Below, one piece after another: positions 27,986-35,740 of a stretch of 64,000 nucleotides of DNA. Position 1 is the first letter of the stretch. Each line of letters starts with the position of its first letter. The translations under genes and the position numbers were made by a program. Source of the stretch: Balneolaceae bacterium (GTDB lineage: Bacteria; Bacteroidota; Rhodothermia; Balneolales; Balneolaceae); contig JAEPNO010000007.1 in the NCBI GenBank assembly GCA_017643365.1, forward strand, positions 124,001-188,000. Direction: 5' to 3'. Below the pieces are notes generated by a model. It saw nothing but the letters and a program-made list of their open reading frames with translations, ran no database searches and was not told the DNA's origin.

Positions 27986-28600
27986 TTAAAATAATGTGTC
28001 AATTTTATCCCAAGGCAATTGAAAATGATGGTAATCGGGTTTATTGTCCCAACGCCCTCCCCATTCTGTGAATCCATAAGCGGCAAATAAATCAACAATG
28101 GGCTCTACCATACCTTCCTTCAAAACCGTTCGATTTACAAAAGGCAGCGCATTATCAGGCAGCACTTTAATAGAGTTGTTGGCCTGATCGAAAAGTAAAT
28201 ACGGGTTTTGGCGAGGATTAATATCGATAGCAACACCGTAAGCATGGCTCGACCATCGATTGGTATTCATAATCTGCCTGCCATTGTAAGCGGAGGAATT
28301 ATTGGCGTTCATTGAGGCTACATCATCACCGTCAAACTCATTGATAAGTGAAATACTGTGAATCGGAAAAAAGCGGTTAGCTAGTTCTTTAAATATCTGT
28401 TGTACCTCCTCTTTAATGGTATCAAGAACCATGATTTGTCCAATTTGAGCAAATCCATCGAAATTGATAAAAGGAACATCCAATAACACCAATCGTGAAT
28501 GGTGAACCGGGCACTCCTCGCGCCAAATATTTTTTTCTTTGAGTATGGTAACCGCCTGATCTGATAATGCCATTCTGGATATTAGAAAAACGTTAGCCAT
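27986..28600 (-). CDS. M15-family D-Ala-D-Ala carboxypeptidase-like protein
   Basis: About 204 residues from the ATG ending at 28600. The frame is open up to 28639, but those first 13 codons lie on top of the upstream gene's terminator, so a start at 28600 or at the later ATG ending at 28573 is more credible. The zinc-site motifs of the M15 family are present: SSHAYGVAIDI (SxHxxGxAxD) and WGGRWDNKPDYHHFQL (WGGxW then DxxHF). The family cleaves D-Ala-D-Ala in peptidoglycan or acts as an L-alanyl-D-glutamate endolysin. No convincing signal peptide is seen, though MANVFLISRMAL is mildly hydrophobic. Confidence 0.85.
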   Translation of the reverse strand: MANVFLISRMALSDQAVTILKEKNIWREECPVHHSRLVLLDVPFINFDGFAQIGQIMVLDTIKEEVQQIFKELANRFFPIHSISLINEFDGDDVASMNANNSSAYNGRQIMNTNRWSSHAYGVAIDINPRQNPYLLFDQANNSIKVLPDNALPFVNRTVLKEGMVEPIVDLFAAYGFTEWGGRWDNKPDYHHFQLPWDKIDTLF

Positions 28601-28634
28601 AAAAAAAGCCTGTTTCGAATTAACAAAACAGGCT
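28601..28634 (-). terminator. Rho-independent terminator of the 118-residue secreted protein gene
   Basis: Minus-strand stem AGCCTGTTT (28626-28634) pairs with AAACAGGCT (28607-28615), loop of 10 bases, followed by seven T (28601-28607). It lies 24 bases after the stop of the 118-residue gene and ends exactly where the M15 peptidase start codon begins. Confidence 0.9.
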
Positions 28635-28657
28635 ACCAAAGCAAACGGCGAAGGAAA

Positions 28658-29014
28658 TTATCTATCTGCCCTTTTTAAAATAAATTCTTTCTCTTCGCCT
28701 TCAAATTTCGTGGTTAATCTAATCTCACTTCGAATGTAATACCCGGTATGCTCTATATCAAAATTATCAATTTTAAGGGTAAAAGTGATCTTATTGCCAT
28801 CAACAACCCCGTCGGTAAGGGGGATAATTCCGGCGGGTGTTGCTGCGGCACCAGTTAGGGTCTTTCCATCGGTTTGGAATTCGAATAATATTTCTACCGG
28901 ATCTTGAGGAGTTTGCATTTCTCCTTTCCAGCGTCCATCCCATCTTTGGGCGTCTGCTGAAGCCATTAAAACGAAGAGAAAAAAGATTGAAATAACTGTT
29001 CGTTTAAAAATCAT
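28658..29014 (-). CDS. Small secreted protein, paralogue of its upstream neighbour
   Basis: 118 residues with a signal peptide (ending near ADAQ22), then RWDGRWKGEMQTPQDPVEILFEF. The mature part is all short strands with the pattern W-x-G-x-W ... DGKTLTG ... VDGNKITF ... EHTGYYIRSEIRL. The neighbour at 29213-29566 has the same frame: EIEGEW, GDNLVGKV, VNGNTISF, VYHTGYLLRDQLL. They are tandem duplicates. The fold looks like a small beta-barrel or calycin-like domain; similar pieces occur next to hydrolase domains in Bacteroidota. Function unknown. It has its own terminator downstream. Confidence 0.8.
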   Translation of the reverse strand: MIFKRTVISIFFLFVLMASADAQRWDGRWKGEMQTPQDPVEILFEFQTDGKTLTGAAATPAGIIPLTDGVVDGNKITFTLKIDNFDIEHTGYYIRSEIRLTTKFEGEEKEFILKRADR

Positions 29015-29152
29015 GGATTTGAATTGGTTTGTTATTATTCGAAAGAAAGATACTAATACTTAGTGCTTGTGCCGATTACAGACGATTAATATTGCTTAGA
29101 TATTTGTAATCTTAGCAAACAATTTAAATGAATGGGTAATTATTTTTTAATC

Positions 29153-29187
29153 AAAAAAAAAGCTTACTCCCTTCTAAAGGAGTAAGC
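29153..29187 (-). terminator. Rho-independent terminator of the 117-residue secreted protein gene
   Basis: Minus-strand stem of 9 bp (29179-29187 with 29162-29170, GCTTACTCC/GGAGTAAGC), 8-base loop, then nine T. It lies about 26 bases after the stop of the upstream tandem paralogue, so the two duplicates are separate transcripts. The rest of 29015-29212 shows no gene and should hold the promoter of the 118-residue gene. Confidence 0.92.
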
Positions 29188-29212
29188 CTGTTCTATTCGC
29201 TTGTTCTCTTTG

Positions 29213-29566
29213 CTATTTCGTCGATCGATTCAGGGTAAAACTCGCAGTATTGCCCTGGTATCGTGTGCTTATCAACAATTGATCTCTTAATAAGTATCCA
29301 GTGTGATACACATCTATATCACCGTAGGTAATTTTAAATGAGATGGTATTACCGTTCACGTATCCATTTTCTATTTTATACTCTATTTCGTTGGTAGTTA
29401 CTTTTCCAACTAAATTATCACCTTCTGTTTTCAGGTCGTAAATAACTTCAACTTTACCACTGTCGGTGTATTGAAAAGTCGACCATTCTCCTTCTATCTC
29501 TTGGGCATCTAAAACTGCTGCTAACGACAAGATGAGGTTCAATAAAATTGTAATGCTGTACTTCAT
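29213..29566 (-). CDS. Small secreted protein, tandem paralogue
   Basis: 117 residues; the signal peptide ends near LDAQ22. The mature domain matches the 118-residue neighbour position by position in its glycine/aromatic pattern (EGEW, GNTISFKITYGDIDVYHTGY, ISTRYQGNTASFTLNR), with perhaps a third of residues identical by eye. No catalytic motif or cysteine is apparent. I do not recognise a named family. The 230 bases between it and the EF-G-like gene contain that gene's terminator and presumably this gene's promoter. Confidence 0.8.
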   Translation of the reverse strand: MKYSITILLNLILSLAAVLDAQEIEGEWSTFQYTDSGKVEVIYDLKTEGDNLVGKVTTNEIEYKIENGYVNGNTISFKITYGDIDVYHTGYLLRDQLLISTRYQGNTASFTLNRSTK

Positions 29567-29727
29567 TGCTCACGTATTTTTAATTCTTAAATCAAAACTA
29601 GTAAGACTTGTTCCTATACACCATTAGCTCCCTTTAAAGTTGAATAGAAGATCTTAATAAATGCCTCTCAATCGGCTTATTTACCTATCAAATATTAATA
29701 ATTCGGTGAGTTTTGGATTAATTGCAC

Positions 29728-29761
29728 AAAAAAAGCGGGTAAGCTATTCGCCACCCGCTTT
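29728..29761 (-). terminator. Rho-independent terminator of the EF-G-like gene
   Basis: Minus-strand stem AAAGCGGGT/ACCCGCTTT (29753-29761 with 29732-29740), 12-base loop, followed by a T-run (29728-29734). It lies about 35 bases after the stop of the EF-G-like gene. Confidence 0.9.
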
Positions 29762-29796
29762 AATCATCTTCTATTTAGTACTACTACTTTTTCGTT

Positions 29797-31923
29797 TTAG
29801 GCTTCTTCTAACTCAAGATTTTCCTTAATCACTCGTTCCTGAATATCAAATGGAACGGATGCATAATGGCTAAATTCGCGCTTGTACGTTGCACTACCCT
29901 GCGTCATCGATTTCAAGCGTGTTGAGTAATGATCGAGTTCTTCGAGGGGCACATGCGCTTTGATTTTTTGTAGCGCACCTTCGGCATCCATCCCTTGAAT
30001 TTGGCCCCTGCGCGTTCCCAAATCGCTTAGCACATCTCCCATGTAGTCAGCCGGAACTGTTACTTCCACTTCATACACCGGCTCCATAAGCTGAGGGTTA
30101 GCTTTCAGGAACCCATTTCTAAATGCCATTCGGGCAGCCATTTTAAAAGCCGCTTCATTCGAATCTACCGAATGCATAGAGCCATCGAACACCGAAACAC
30201 GGATATCACGAGCTCGGCAACCACTCATGGGACCACTTTCCATTTTTTCCATGATTCCTTTTACAATAGCAGGCATAAACCGATTATCGATCACGCCACC
30301 AACAATACAGTTTTGGAACACCAATTTTCCGCCCCACTCTAGCTCATGCTCTTCAACCTTCCGAACTTTAATATCGTCGGGCATAGGTTTGCCTTCGGTA
30401 AACGGTTCAATCAACAAATGCACTTCGCCATATTGCCCGGCACCACCAGATTGCTTTTTGTGCTTATAACTCACACGCACATCGCTGGTTATGGTTTCCC
30501 GATAAGGAATTCGAGGCGTGAAAAACTCAACATCCAGTTTAAACCGATTTCTCAACGCATGCTCGATGGTATTTAAGTGTTCTTCACCTTGGCCATGTAT
30601 GATAATCTGCTTGAGCTCCTGGCTGTGCTCAATTACTGCGGAAGGGTCTTCGCGATGAATCTGATGCAGCGCATTGCCCAATTTATCTTCATCGCCCTCT
30701 TTGGTTAATTTAACTGCCGTTCTGATTACCGTTGACGGGAAATGAATTTCATCCATTGTGATGTCATGTCCCTTTTCGTGCAAGGTGTCATTCACTTCGC
30801 TGTCTCGCAGTTTAACTACCGCACCGATATCTCCGGTCTTTACTTCCGATATTTCGATTCGTTCATGCCCTTCGGTTAAAAACAGATTGCCCAAACGAAC
30901 CATATTGCCGTTTCGAGAATTCTGAAGATCCATTCCGGCTTTCATCGTTCCGCCGTACACTTTAAAGTAAATCAAATCTCCCACGTGCGACTCAGAATGA
31001 GTTTTGAACAAGAACATGATAGGTTTGCCATCAGGATTGAGCACCACATCTTCGCCATTTGCGTCTTTGGGAGGATTCACTTGGAGCGGATTCGGAGCTA
31101 CATCGTCGATAAAGCCCATAATGCGACCGGTTCCCATATTTCTTGAAGCGCACGCACAAAACAGTGGATGGATATTCCCACGCACAATCGACAGATGTAA
31201 GCCGTTCTGCATTTGTTCTTCGTCGAGCTCACCGTGCTCAAAATAGATGTCCATCAATGTTTCATCATTTTCAGCAATCACTTCAACCAATTCTTGATGT
31301 AATTTTGCAGCCCGATCTTTTTCTGAATCGGGAATGGGGAGTTTATCGGGCTTTCCACCGCCTTCAGGAAACTCATACATCGTCATTCGTAGCACATCGA
31401 TGATAGCGTGAAAATCGGCACCTTCGCTAAACGGATATTGTACTACGGTAACTTCGCGGCCAAAATGTTCTTTCGATTCTTCTACCGCCTTCCAAAAATC
31501 GGAGCGTTCGTTATCCAGTTTATTTACCACAAACATACTGGGCACGTTATACTTTCGCAGATATTTCCAAAGTGCATCGGTGGCTACTTCTACTCCATTT
31601 TCTGCGTTTAACGTCATGATAGCAGTATCGGCTACTTTTAAAGCGCCTACTACTTCGCCTATATAATCTGACGTACCCGGTGTGTCGATTAAATTTATCT
31701 TATGCCCTCGCCAATCGAGGTTCATAAATGATGAAAAAATTGATTTCCCCTTTTCTTTCTCTAAATCATGATAGTCGGAAACGGTATTTTTATCTTCAAT
31801 ACTTCCGCGTCGGTTTATGGCTCCGGCTTCAAACAACATAGTTTCGGCTAGTGTCGTTTTTCCGGAGCCGGAATGGCCTACCAGCACAACATTACGGATT
31901 CGGGTGGGATTGTAAACTTTCAT
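29797..31923 (-). CDS. Elongation factor G-like translational GTPase (EF-G2 type)
   Basis: 708 residues in full EF-G order: GTPase domain with G1 GHSGSGKTT (16-24), G3 DTPG and G4 NKLD, then domains II-V (GGAGQYGEVHLLIEPF is domain IV, and GDVLSDLGTRRGQIQGMD domain V). Two features separate it from canonical FusA. The P-loop is GHSGSGKTT instead of AHIDAGKTT. The residue after DTPG is Thr (DTPGTSDY), where EF-G and EF-Tu carry the catalytic His. This fits the poorly understood EF-G2/FusA2 branch. The start has a strong Shine-Dalgarno GGAGG 5 bases upstream (31929-31933). It diverges from the asparaginase gene. Confidence 0.9.
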   Translation of the reverse strand: MKVYNPTRIRNVVLVGHSGSGKTTLAETMLFEAGAINRRGSIEDKNTVSDYHDLEKEKGKSIFSSFMNLDWRGHKINLIDTPGTSDYIGEVVGALKVADTAIMTLNAENGVEVATDALWKYLRKYNVPSMFVVNKLDNERSDFWKAVEESKEHFGREVTVVQYPFSEGADFHAIIDVLRMTMYEFPEGGGKPDKLPIPDSEKDRAAKLHQELVEVIAENDETLMDIYFEHGELDEEQMQNGLHLSIVRGNIHPLFCACASRNMGTGRIMGFIDDVAPNPLQVNPPKDANGEDVVLNPDGKPIMFLFKTHSESHVGDLIYFKVYGGTMKAGMDLQNSRNGNMVRLGNLFLTEGHERIEISEVKTGDIGAVVKLRDSEVNDTLHEKGHDITMDEIHFPSTVIRTAVKLTKEGDEDKLGNALHQIHREDPSAVIEHSQELKQIIIHGQGEEHLNTIEHALRNRFKLDVEFFTPRIPYRETITSDVRVSYKHKKQSGGAGQYGEVHLLIEPFTEGKPMPDDIKVRKVEEHELEWGGKLVFQNCIVGGVIDNRFMPAIVKGIMEKMESGPMSGCRARDIRVSVFDGSMHSVDSNEAAFKMAARMAFRNGFLKANPQLMEPVYEVEVTVPADYMGDVLSDLGTRRGQIQGMDAEGALQKIKAHVPLEELDHYSTRLKSMTQGSATYKREFSHYASVPFDIQERVIKENLELEEA

Positions 31924-32132
31924 GGTTACCTCCGATTAATTGGTTAGTTAAGATGAACCAATGATCAACAGTCGATCTGTACAGCGATTAGATAATTGTA
32001 GTGTTCCTCTTTAGTTCATCTTTTTGAATGGTTTCATTTAAGAAACTGTGTTTTGATTTTTCAAGGAACATGCAGAACATTCATGAAGCGAATGTGAAGA
32101 CTTAATCTAAACATCTGGTACAAAGAATCAAC

Positions 32133-33128
32133 ATGAAAAATATCCTCTTAATACAAACTGGCGGCACCATCGCAATGAGCGCTCAAGGTGATGGCGTTGA
32201 GCTTAATCCTGATGCATGGTCGGATACCTTGGTAGAACGTGTTCCACAGCTCGGCGACTTAGCTCAGATTCAGACAATGCCGTTGTTTTTTGAGGATTCT
32301 TCAGATTTAAATCACACCCATTGGATCAAACTGGCTGAATGTATTTTTGAGCATTATGATGAATTTGATGGCTTTGTGGTACTTCATGGCACCGATACCA
32401 TGGCGTACACAACATCGGCGCTTTCGTACGCGCTGCAAAACTTGAGTAAGCCTGTGATTTTTACCGGGAGTCAGGTTCCTCTTTCATCCATCCGATCCGA
32501 TGCCCGCCGTAACTTGATCAACTCTATTGAAATGGCCACCTCAAACTTACAAGAAGTTGCCATTTGCTTTAACGATCACGTTTATCGTGGAAACCGAGCT
32601 ACGAAATTGAGTATTGGCGATTTTGATGCCTTTGGGAGTCCAAACCTTGATCCCTTAGCTACCATCGGCCTCGAAATAAAATCACGCTATTTAACGCGAC
32701 TCATCACTGATCCTTTTTCGATTAAAGCCGATTACTCGAACGAATTGTTAGTGCTTACCGTGTTTCCATCACTCAGCATCAATCATCTAATGAATCTTGA
32801 TGTATCTAAACTTAGAGCCATTATTGTTCGAAGTTTCGGTAGCGGAAACATCCCCACAAAAGGCGAATACAGTTTGTTGAAATTTTTGCAACGATGTACC
32901 GATGAAGGCGTGATCGTTGCAGTGGTTTCGCAGGCCGATTTTGATGCCGTAAACTTAGGCAAATACTCAGCAGGTCGCGCCGTAGCAAATGCAGGTGCTA
33001 TTTCTGCCGGTGATATGACTTTGGAGGCAGCCTTGACCAAAATGATGTGGCTGATGGCGCAATACGAAGATAAAGCCATCATCGAAGCAGAGTTCCAAAA
33101 AAATCTGGCCGGTGAATTAACGGTGTAA
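32133..33128 (+). CDS. ansA: Type I L-asparaginase
   Basis: 331 residues. Both threonine motifs of bacterial asparaginases are visible: IQTGGTIAMS (nucleophile T12) and HGTDTMAYTTSALS near 88-101. No signal peptide, so it is probably the cytoplasmic, lower-affinity type I enzyme hydrolysing asparagine to aspartate and ammonia. It is transcribed alone: divergent from the EF-G-like gene (209 bases) and convergent with the AlkB-like gene (47 bases, no clear terminator). Confidence 0.93.
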   Translation: MKNILLIQTGGTIAMSAQGDGVELNPDAWSDTLVERVPQLGDLAQIQTMPLFFEDSSDLNHTHWIKLAECIFEHYDEFDGFVVLHGTDTMAYTTSALSYALQNLSKPVIFTGSQVPLSSIRSDARRNLINSIEMATSNLQEVAICFNDHVYRGNRATKLSIGDFDAFGSPNLDPLATIGLEIKSRYLTRLITDPFSIKADYSNELLVLTVFPSLSINHLMNLDVSKLRAIIVRSFGSGNIPTKGEYSLLKFLQRCTDEGVIVAVVSQADFDAVNLGKYSAGRAVANAGAISAGDMTLEAALTKMMWLMAQYEDKAIIEAEFQKNLAGELTV

Positions 33129-33175
33129 TGCTTTCACTTGCCGAATTTTTTTGATTCAGGGAGTAAGCAATAATC

Positions 33176-34207
33176 CTAAATTTGGGGAATTCTCTTATCC
33201 ATGATTTTAAACCATAACGGTGGAACTAGTGCAATTAGAATCATCATCGGATAACCAAAAGGGAGCTCCGGTGCCTCATCGTGATGATCGAGCACCTGGT
33301 ATTTCTTGCTGGCAATATAATGGTGATCGGAATGACGTGTAAGTTCATATAGCACTATTCGACCGATTTGATAATTGGCATTCCAGGAATGAACTGGTCG
33401 GACACGCTCATAACGACCGTTATCGAGCTTTTTCCTCCGTAAGCCGTAATGCTCCAAGTAGTTGATCGTTTCGAGTAAAAGGATACCAACCAATCCACTT
33501 GTAGCTATAATGAGCGTTCCAAAACCAGTTGTGAAATACGAGAGTAGCGCCAGATAAATGAGTTGAATGACGGTGAACTGTATCATTTGATTTCTGTAGC
33601 TCCACAATGAAATATCCTTCTTTTGTAGTCGCTCAGCTTCCAATTTCCAAGCGCTGAGATAGCTCCCAATCAACGACTTGATCCAAAACCAAAACAACCA
33701 ATCGCCTTTCTTTGCACTTGCGGGATCTTCGTCGGTAGCAACAAATTTATGATGACCTCGATTGTGCTCAATAAAAAAATGCATATAAAGCGCTGGAATG
33801 AGTAAAACTTGTCCTAATCGCTGTTCATAGGTTGCCTTTCGATGTCCAAGTTCATGGGCTGCGTTTATTCCACATGATCCGATCACTATTCCCACCGACA
33901 ACAGGTTGCCGATCAACTCTGTATTAGAAAGTGAGCCGGCATTAATCACACTAACGAATAATCCAACAATGAAGAAGACCACCGGTACATTCAAATACAG
34001 CAACCAATCAAAAATTCGTTTCCCTAACAGCGTTTGCTGGGTTTCCTCATCCACATTTGAAGTATCAACCGGGCCGATTTGATCCAGAATAGGAATCAAC
34101 ACAAAAGAAAAGATTACGGCGCCCCAGGCTAAGAACCCTCCCACTAACAGCCCTACAATTGCCAAAAGCGGATTGATGTACGCCGCCAGATCCTTTAGAT
34201 CATTCAT
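33176..34207 (-). CDS. alkB: AlkB-type membrane alkane 1-monooxygenase
   Basis: 343 residues, integral membrane, with hydrophobic segments near 10-40, 67-110 and 200-240. The histidine boxes of the diiron site are all present: HELGHRK (near 117), EHNRGHH (near 147) and RHSDHH (near 291), plus the fourth signature NYLEHYGLRR. NYxEHYG separates AlkB from fatty-acid desaturases. It hydroxylates terminal carbons of medium-chain alkanes using rubredoxin electrons. No rubredoxin, rubredoxin reductase or alkane regulator is adjacent, so the electron donor must be encoded elsewhere. It is a single-gene unit between convergent ansA and a divergent exonuclease gene. Confidence 0.92.
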   Translation of the reverse strand: MNDLKDLAAYINPLLAIVGLLVGGFLAWGAVIFSFVLIPILDQIGPVDTSNVDEETQQTLLGKRIFDWLLYLNVPVVFFIVGLFVSVINAGSLSNTELIGNLLSVGIVIGSCGINAAHELGHRKATYEQRLGQVLLIPALYMHFFIEHNRGHHKFVATDEDPASAKKGDWLFWFWIKSLIGSYLSAWKLEAERLQKKDISLWSYRNQMIQFTVIQLIYLALLSYFTTGFGTLIIATSGLVGILLLETINYLEHYGLRRKKLDNGRYERVRPVHSWNANYQIGRIVLYELTRHSDHHYIASKKYQVLDHHDEAPELPFGYPMMILIALVPPLWFKIMDKRIPQI

Positions 34208-34339
34208 TCCTTTTTTTTACAGAATGTAGCAGTTGCCATTCATTTTTTCATGCGCAAAGCAGAGTAAGTTCTTAACTCATCCATATTCCTAATTTCATAT
34301 TTTTAATTGATTTCCTATACTCTGCGAAAACAAGGGGTC

Positions 34340-35047
34340 ATGTACTTTATATTTGATTTAGAAACCATCCCGGATATTGAATTTATCCGAACCGTATTAA
34401 ACGACCAAGAATCGGACGAGGAGCTTTTGCTCGAAAAAGCCAGTGAAGAACTAGCTCGAAATAAATCCGGCTTTTTGCCCCCGATGTATCATCGTATGGT
34501 CTCTTGGGTTGGTCTTTGGATCGAAAATACCGGAGGCCCACGCCAAAAAGTAGCATGGAACGGCACCGACGAAAAAGAAGGTCTCCTCAAAATCTTCGAG
34601 ACCATTGGCACCTTTAAAGATTTCGGGCTAATCCATCATAATGGAAAAGGCTTCGATATTCCGGTTCTCACCTATCGGGCGATGAAACACGGACTCCAAA
34701 TGCCGGTGCGTATGAGTGATTACGACATCCGTTATCGTTATAGCAGGCATAATATTGATCTGGTGGATGAATTCAGTAATTACGGCGCCAGCTCTTGGCC
34801 AAAGCTAAAACATCTGGGGCAGCTGATTGGGATTCCCTTCAAACAAACCGGAGAAGGAAATCAGGTGTACGAGATGTTTAAACGTAACGAACTCGATCTG
34901 ATCGAGCATTACTGCTACGAAGATGTAATGGCAACTTACATAGTGTGGTTGTACATGCAATTTACAACCGGCCATATTCCCGAAAGTCAATTCGAAAACT
35001 TAAAAGAAAGAGCTTTGGGCAAGTTGAATGAAATTCAGAGTTCTTAA
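34340..35047 (+). CDS. Predicted 3'-5' exonuclease, PolB-like DnaQ fold
   Basis: About 235 residues from ATG 34340; an in-frame TTG at 34307 is less likely, and AGGGG lies just before the ATG. The exonuclease motifs of the DNA_pol_B_exo2 group are visible: FDLETIPD (Exo I), HNGKGFDIPVL (Exo II) and YCYEDVMATYIVWL (Exo III, YxxxD type). It should remove 3' nucleotides from DNA or RNA using two metal ions. No polymerase domain is attached. Its last 20 bases overlap the next gene. Confidence 0.88.
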   Translation: MYFIFDLETIPDIEFIRTVLNDQESDEELLLEKASEELARNKSGFLPPMYHRMVSWVGLWIENTGGPRQKVAWNGTDEKEGLLKIFETIGTFKDFGLIHHNGKGFDIPVLTYRAMKHGLQMPVRMSDYDIRYRYSRHNIDLVDEFSNYGASSWPKLKHLGQLIGIPFKQTGEGNQVYEMFKRNELDLIEHYCYEDVMATYIVWLYMQFTTGHIPESQFENLKERALGKLNEIQSS

Positions 35048-35621
35048 ATTAAAAAACTGTTTATTAGTTTCGTTATCTATTTTTTTCTTATTCAGTAGTT
35101 TTAACTGCGCCTCTATGAAAGGCGGTGAGTCACTTGTTGAAATATTTGAAGAACAGACAATAATCGATCAACAATTAGAAATTGAAAGCATCACTTATAT
35201 TCTATATGAAAATGATTTATACAAAGATGCATACGTTTCACTAATAGATACCTCCAAATCATTATTTAATAAAAATTGTATTGAGTTTGTCTCTCAAATT
35301 TTCAATCCTATAAAAAATCAGCAAAACTCAACTTCAGTTTATCTGCCACTAAATACATCCTATTTTGTAATCATAAAGGCGACTGAAATCTATTCTGATG
35401 ATTTTGTTCAAAAAGATGGCTTATTCACAGTTCCAATTGAAACAGCACTTAAAGCTTCATTATGGTCGGTTGACGAAACTGAATATTGGTCTGCAACAAT
35501 CAAGCATCAAACTTTAAAAACAAAGAATTCATCAACCATTGGTATAGAATCAGCCAATTTAATTTATGATCAAATCACAAAATATTTTTATAGTGAGAAG
35601 AACTGCATGACACAGTATTAA
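35028..35621 (+). CDS. AT-rich putative lipoprotein, function unknown
   Basis: 197 residues. An N-terminal hydrophobic stretch ends in the lipobox-like SFNCASM. The mature part is rich in Asn, Ser, Thr and Lys and contains no recognisable motif. Two further cysteines occur, one mid-protein (NKNCIEF) and one at the C-terminus (KNCMTQ), which could form a disulfide. Its codon use is visibly more AT-rich than the flanking exonuclease and amt genes, suggesting recent acquisition or relaxed selection. It overlaps the exonuclease gene by 20 bases, so it is probably co-transcribed. Confidence 0.7.
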   Translation: MKFRVLKLKNCLLVSLSIFFLFSSFNCASMKGGESLVEIFEEQTIIDQQLEIESITYILYENDLYKDAYVSLIDTSKSLFNKNCIEFVSQIFNPIKNQQNSTSVYLPLNTSYFVIIKATEIYSDDFVQKDGLFTVPIETALKASLWSVDETEYWSATIKHQTLKTKNSSTIGIESANLIYDQITKYFYSEKNCMTQY

Positions 35622-35653
35622 AAAAGCCCTTCCATGGCATTTAATTAAATTTA

Positions 35654-35680
35654 TTTAGGTAATTAGCAATAATACCTAAA
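35654..35680 (+). promoter_or_regulatory. Inverted repeat upstream of amt
   Basis: Perfect 8-bp arms TTTAGGTA (35654-35661) and TACCTAAA (35673-35680) are separated by 11 bases. It lies 33 bases after the lipoprotein stop and 60 bases before the amt start. It could be a weak terminator or an operator for amt; there is no strong T-run. TATTTTTG just after it fits the TAnnTTTG -7 pattern of Bacteroidota promoters, but no matching -33 element was found. Confidence 0.4.
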
Positions 35681-35705
35681 GTATTTTTGTATTTATAACC
35701 TTACA

Positions 35706-35736
35706 CTCCGACCACTTAACTCATCACTTGTCGGAG
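35706..35736 (+). promoter_or_regulatory. amt leader hairpin that pairs with the Shine-Dalgarno sequence
   Basis: CTCCGAC (35706-35712) is a perfect complement of GTCGGAG (35730-35736), with a 17-base loop. The right arm contains the GGAG ribosome-binding sequence 4 bases before the amt ATG at 35741. Folding would hide the ribosome-binding site. Confidence 0.45.
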
Positions 35737-35740
35737 AAAA

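Noticed and set aside
32078-32096. Short inverted repeat ACATTC/GAATGT before ansA
   Set aside because: Arms of only 6 bases with a 7-base spacer, single copy, no second occurrence in the window; too likely by chance.
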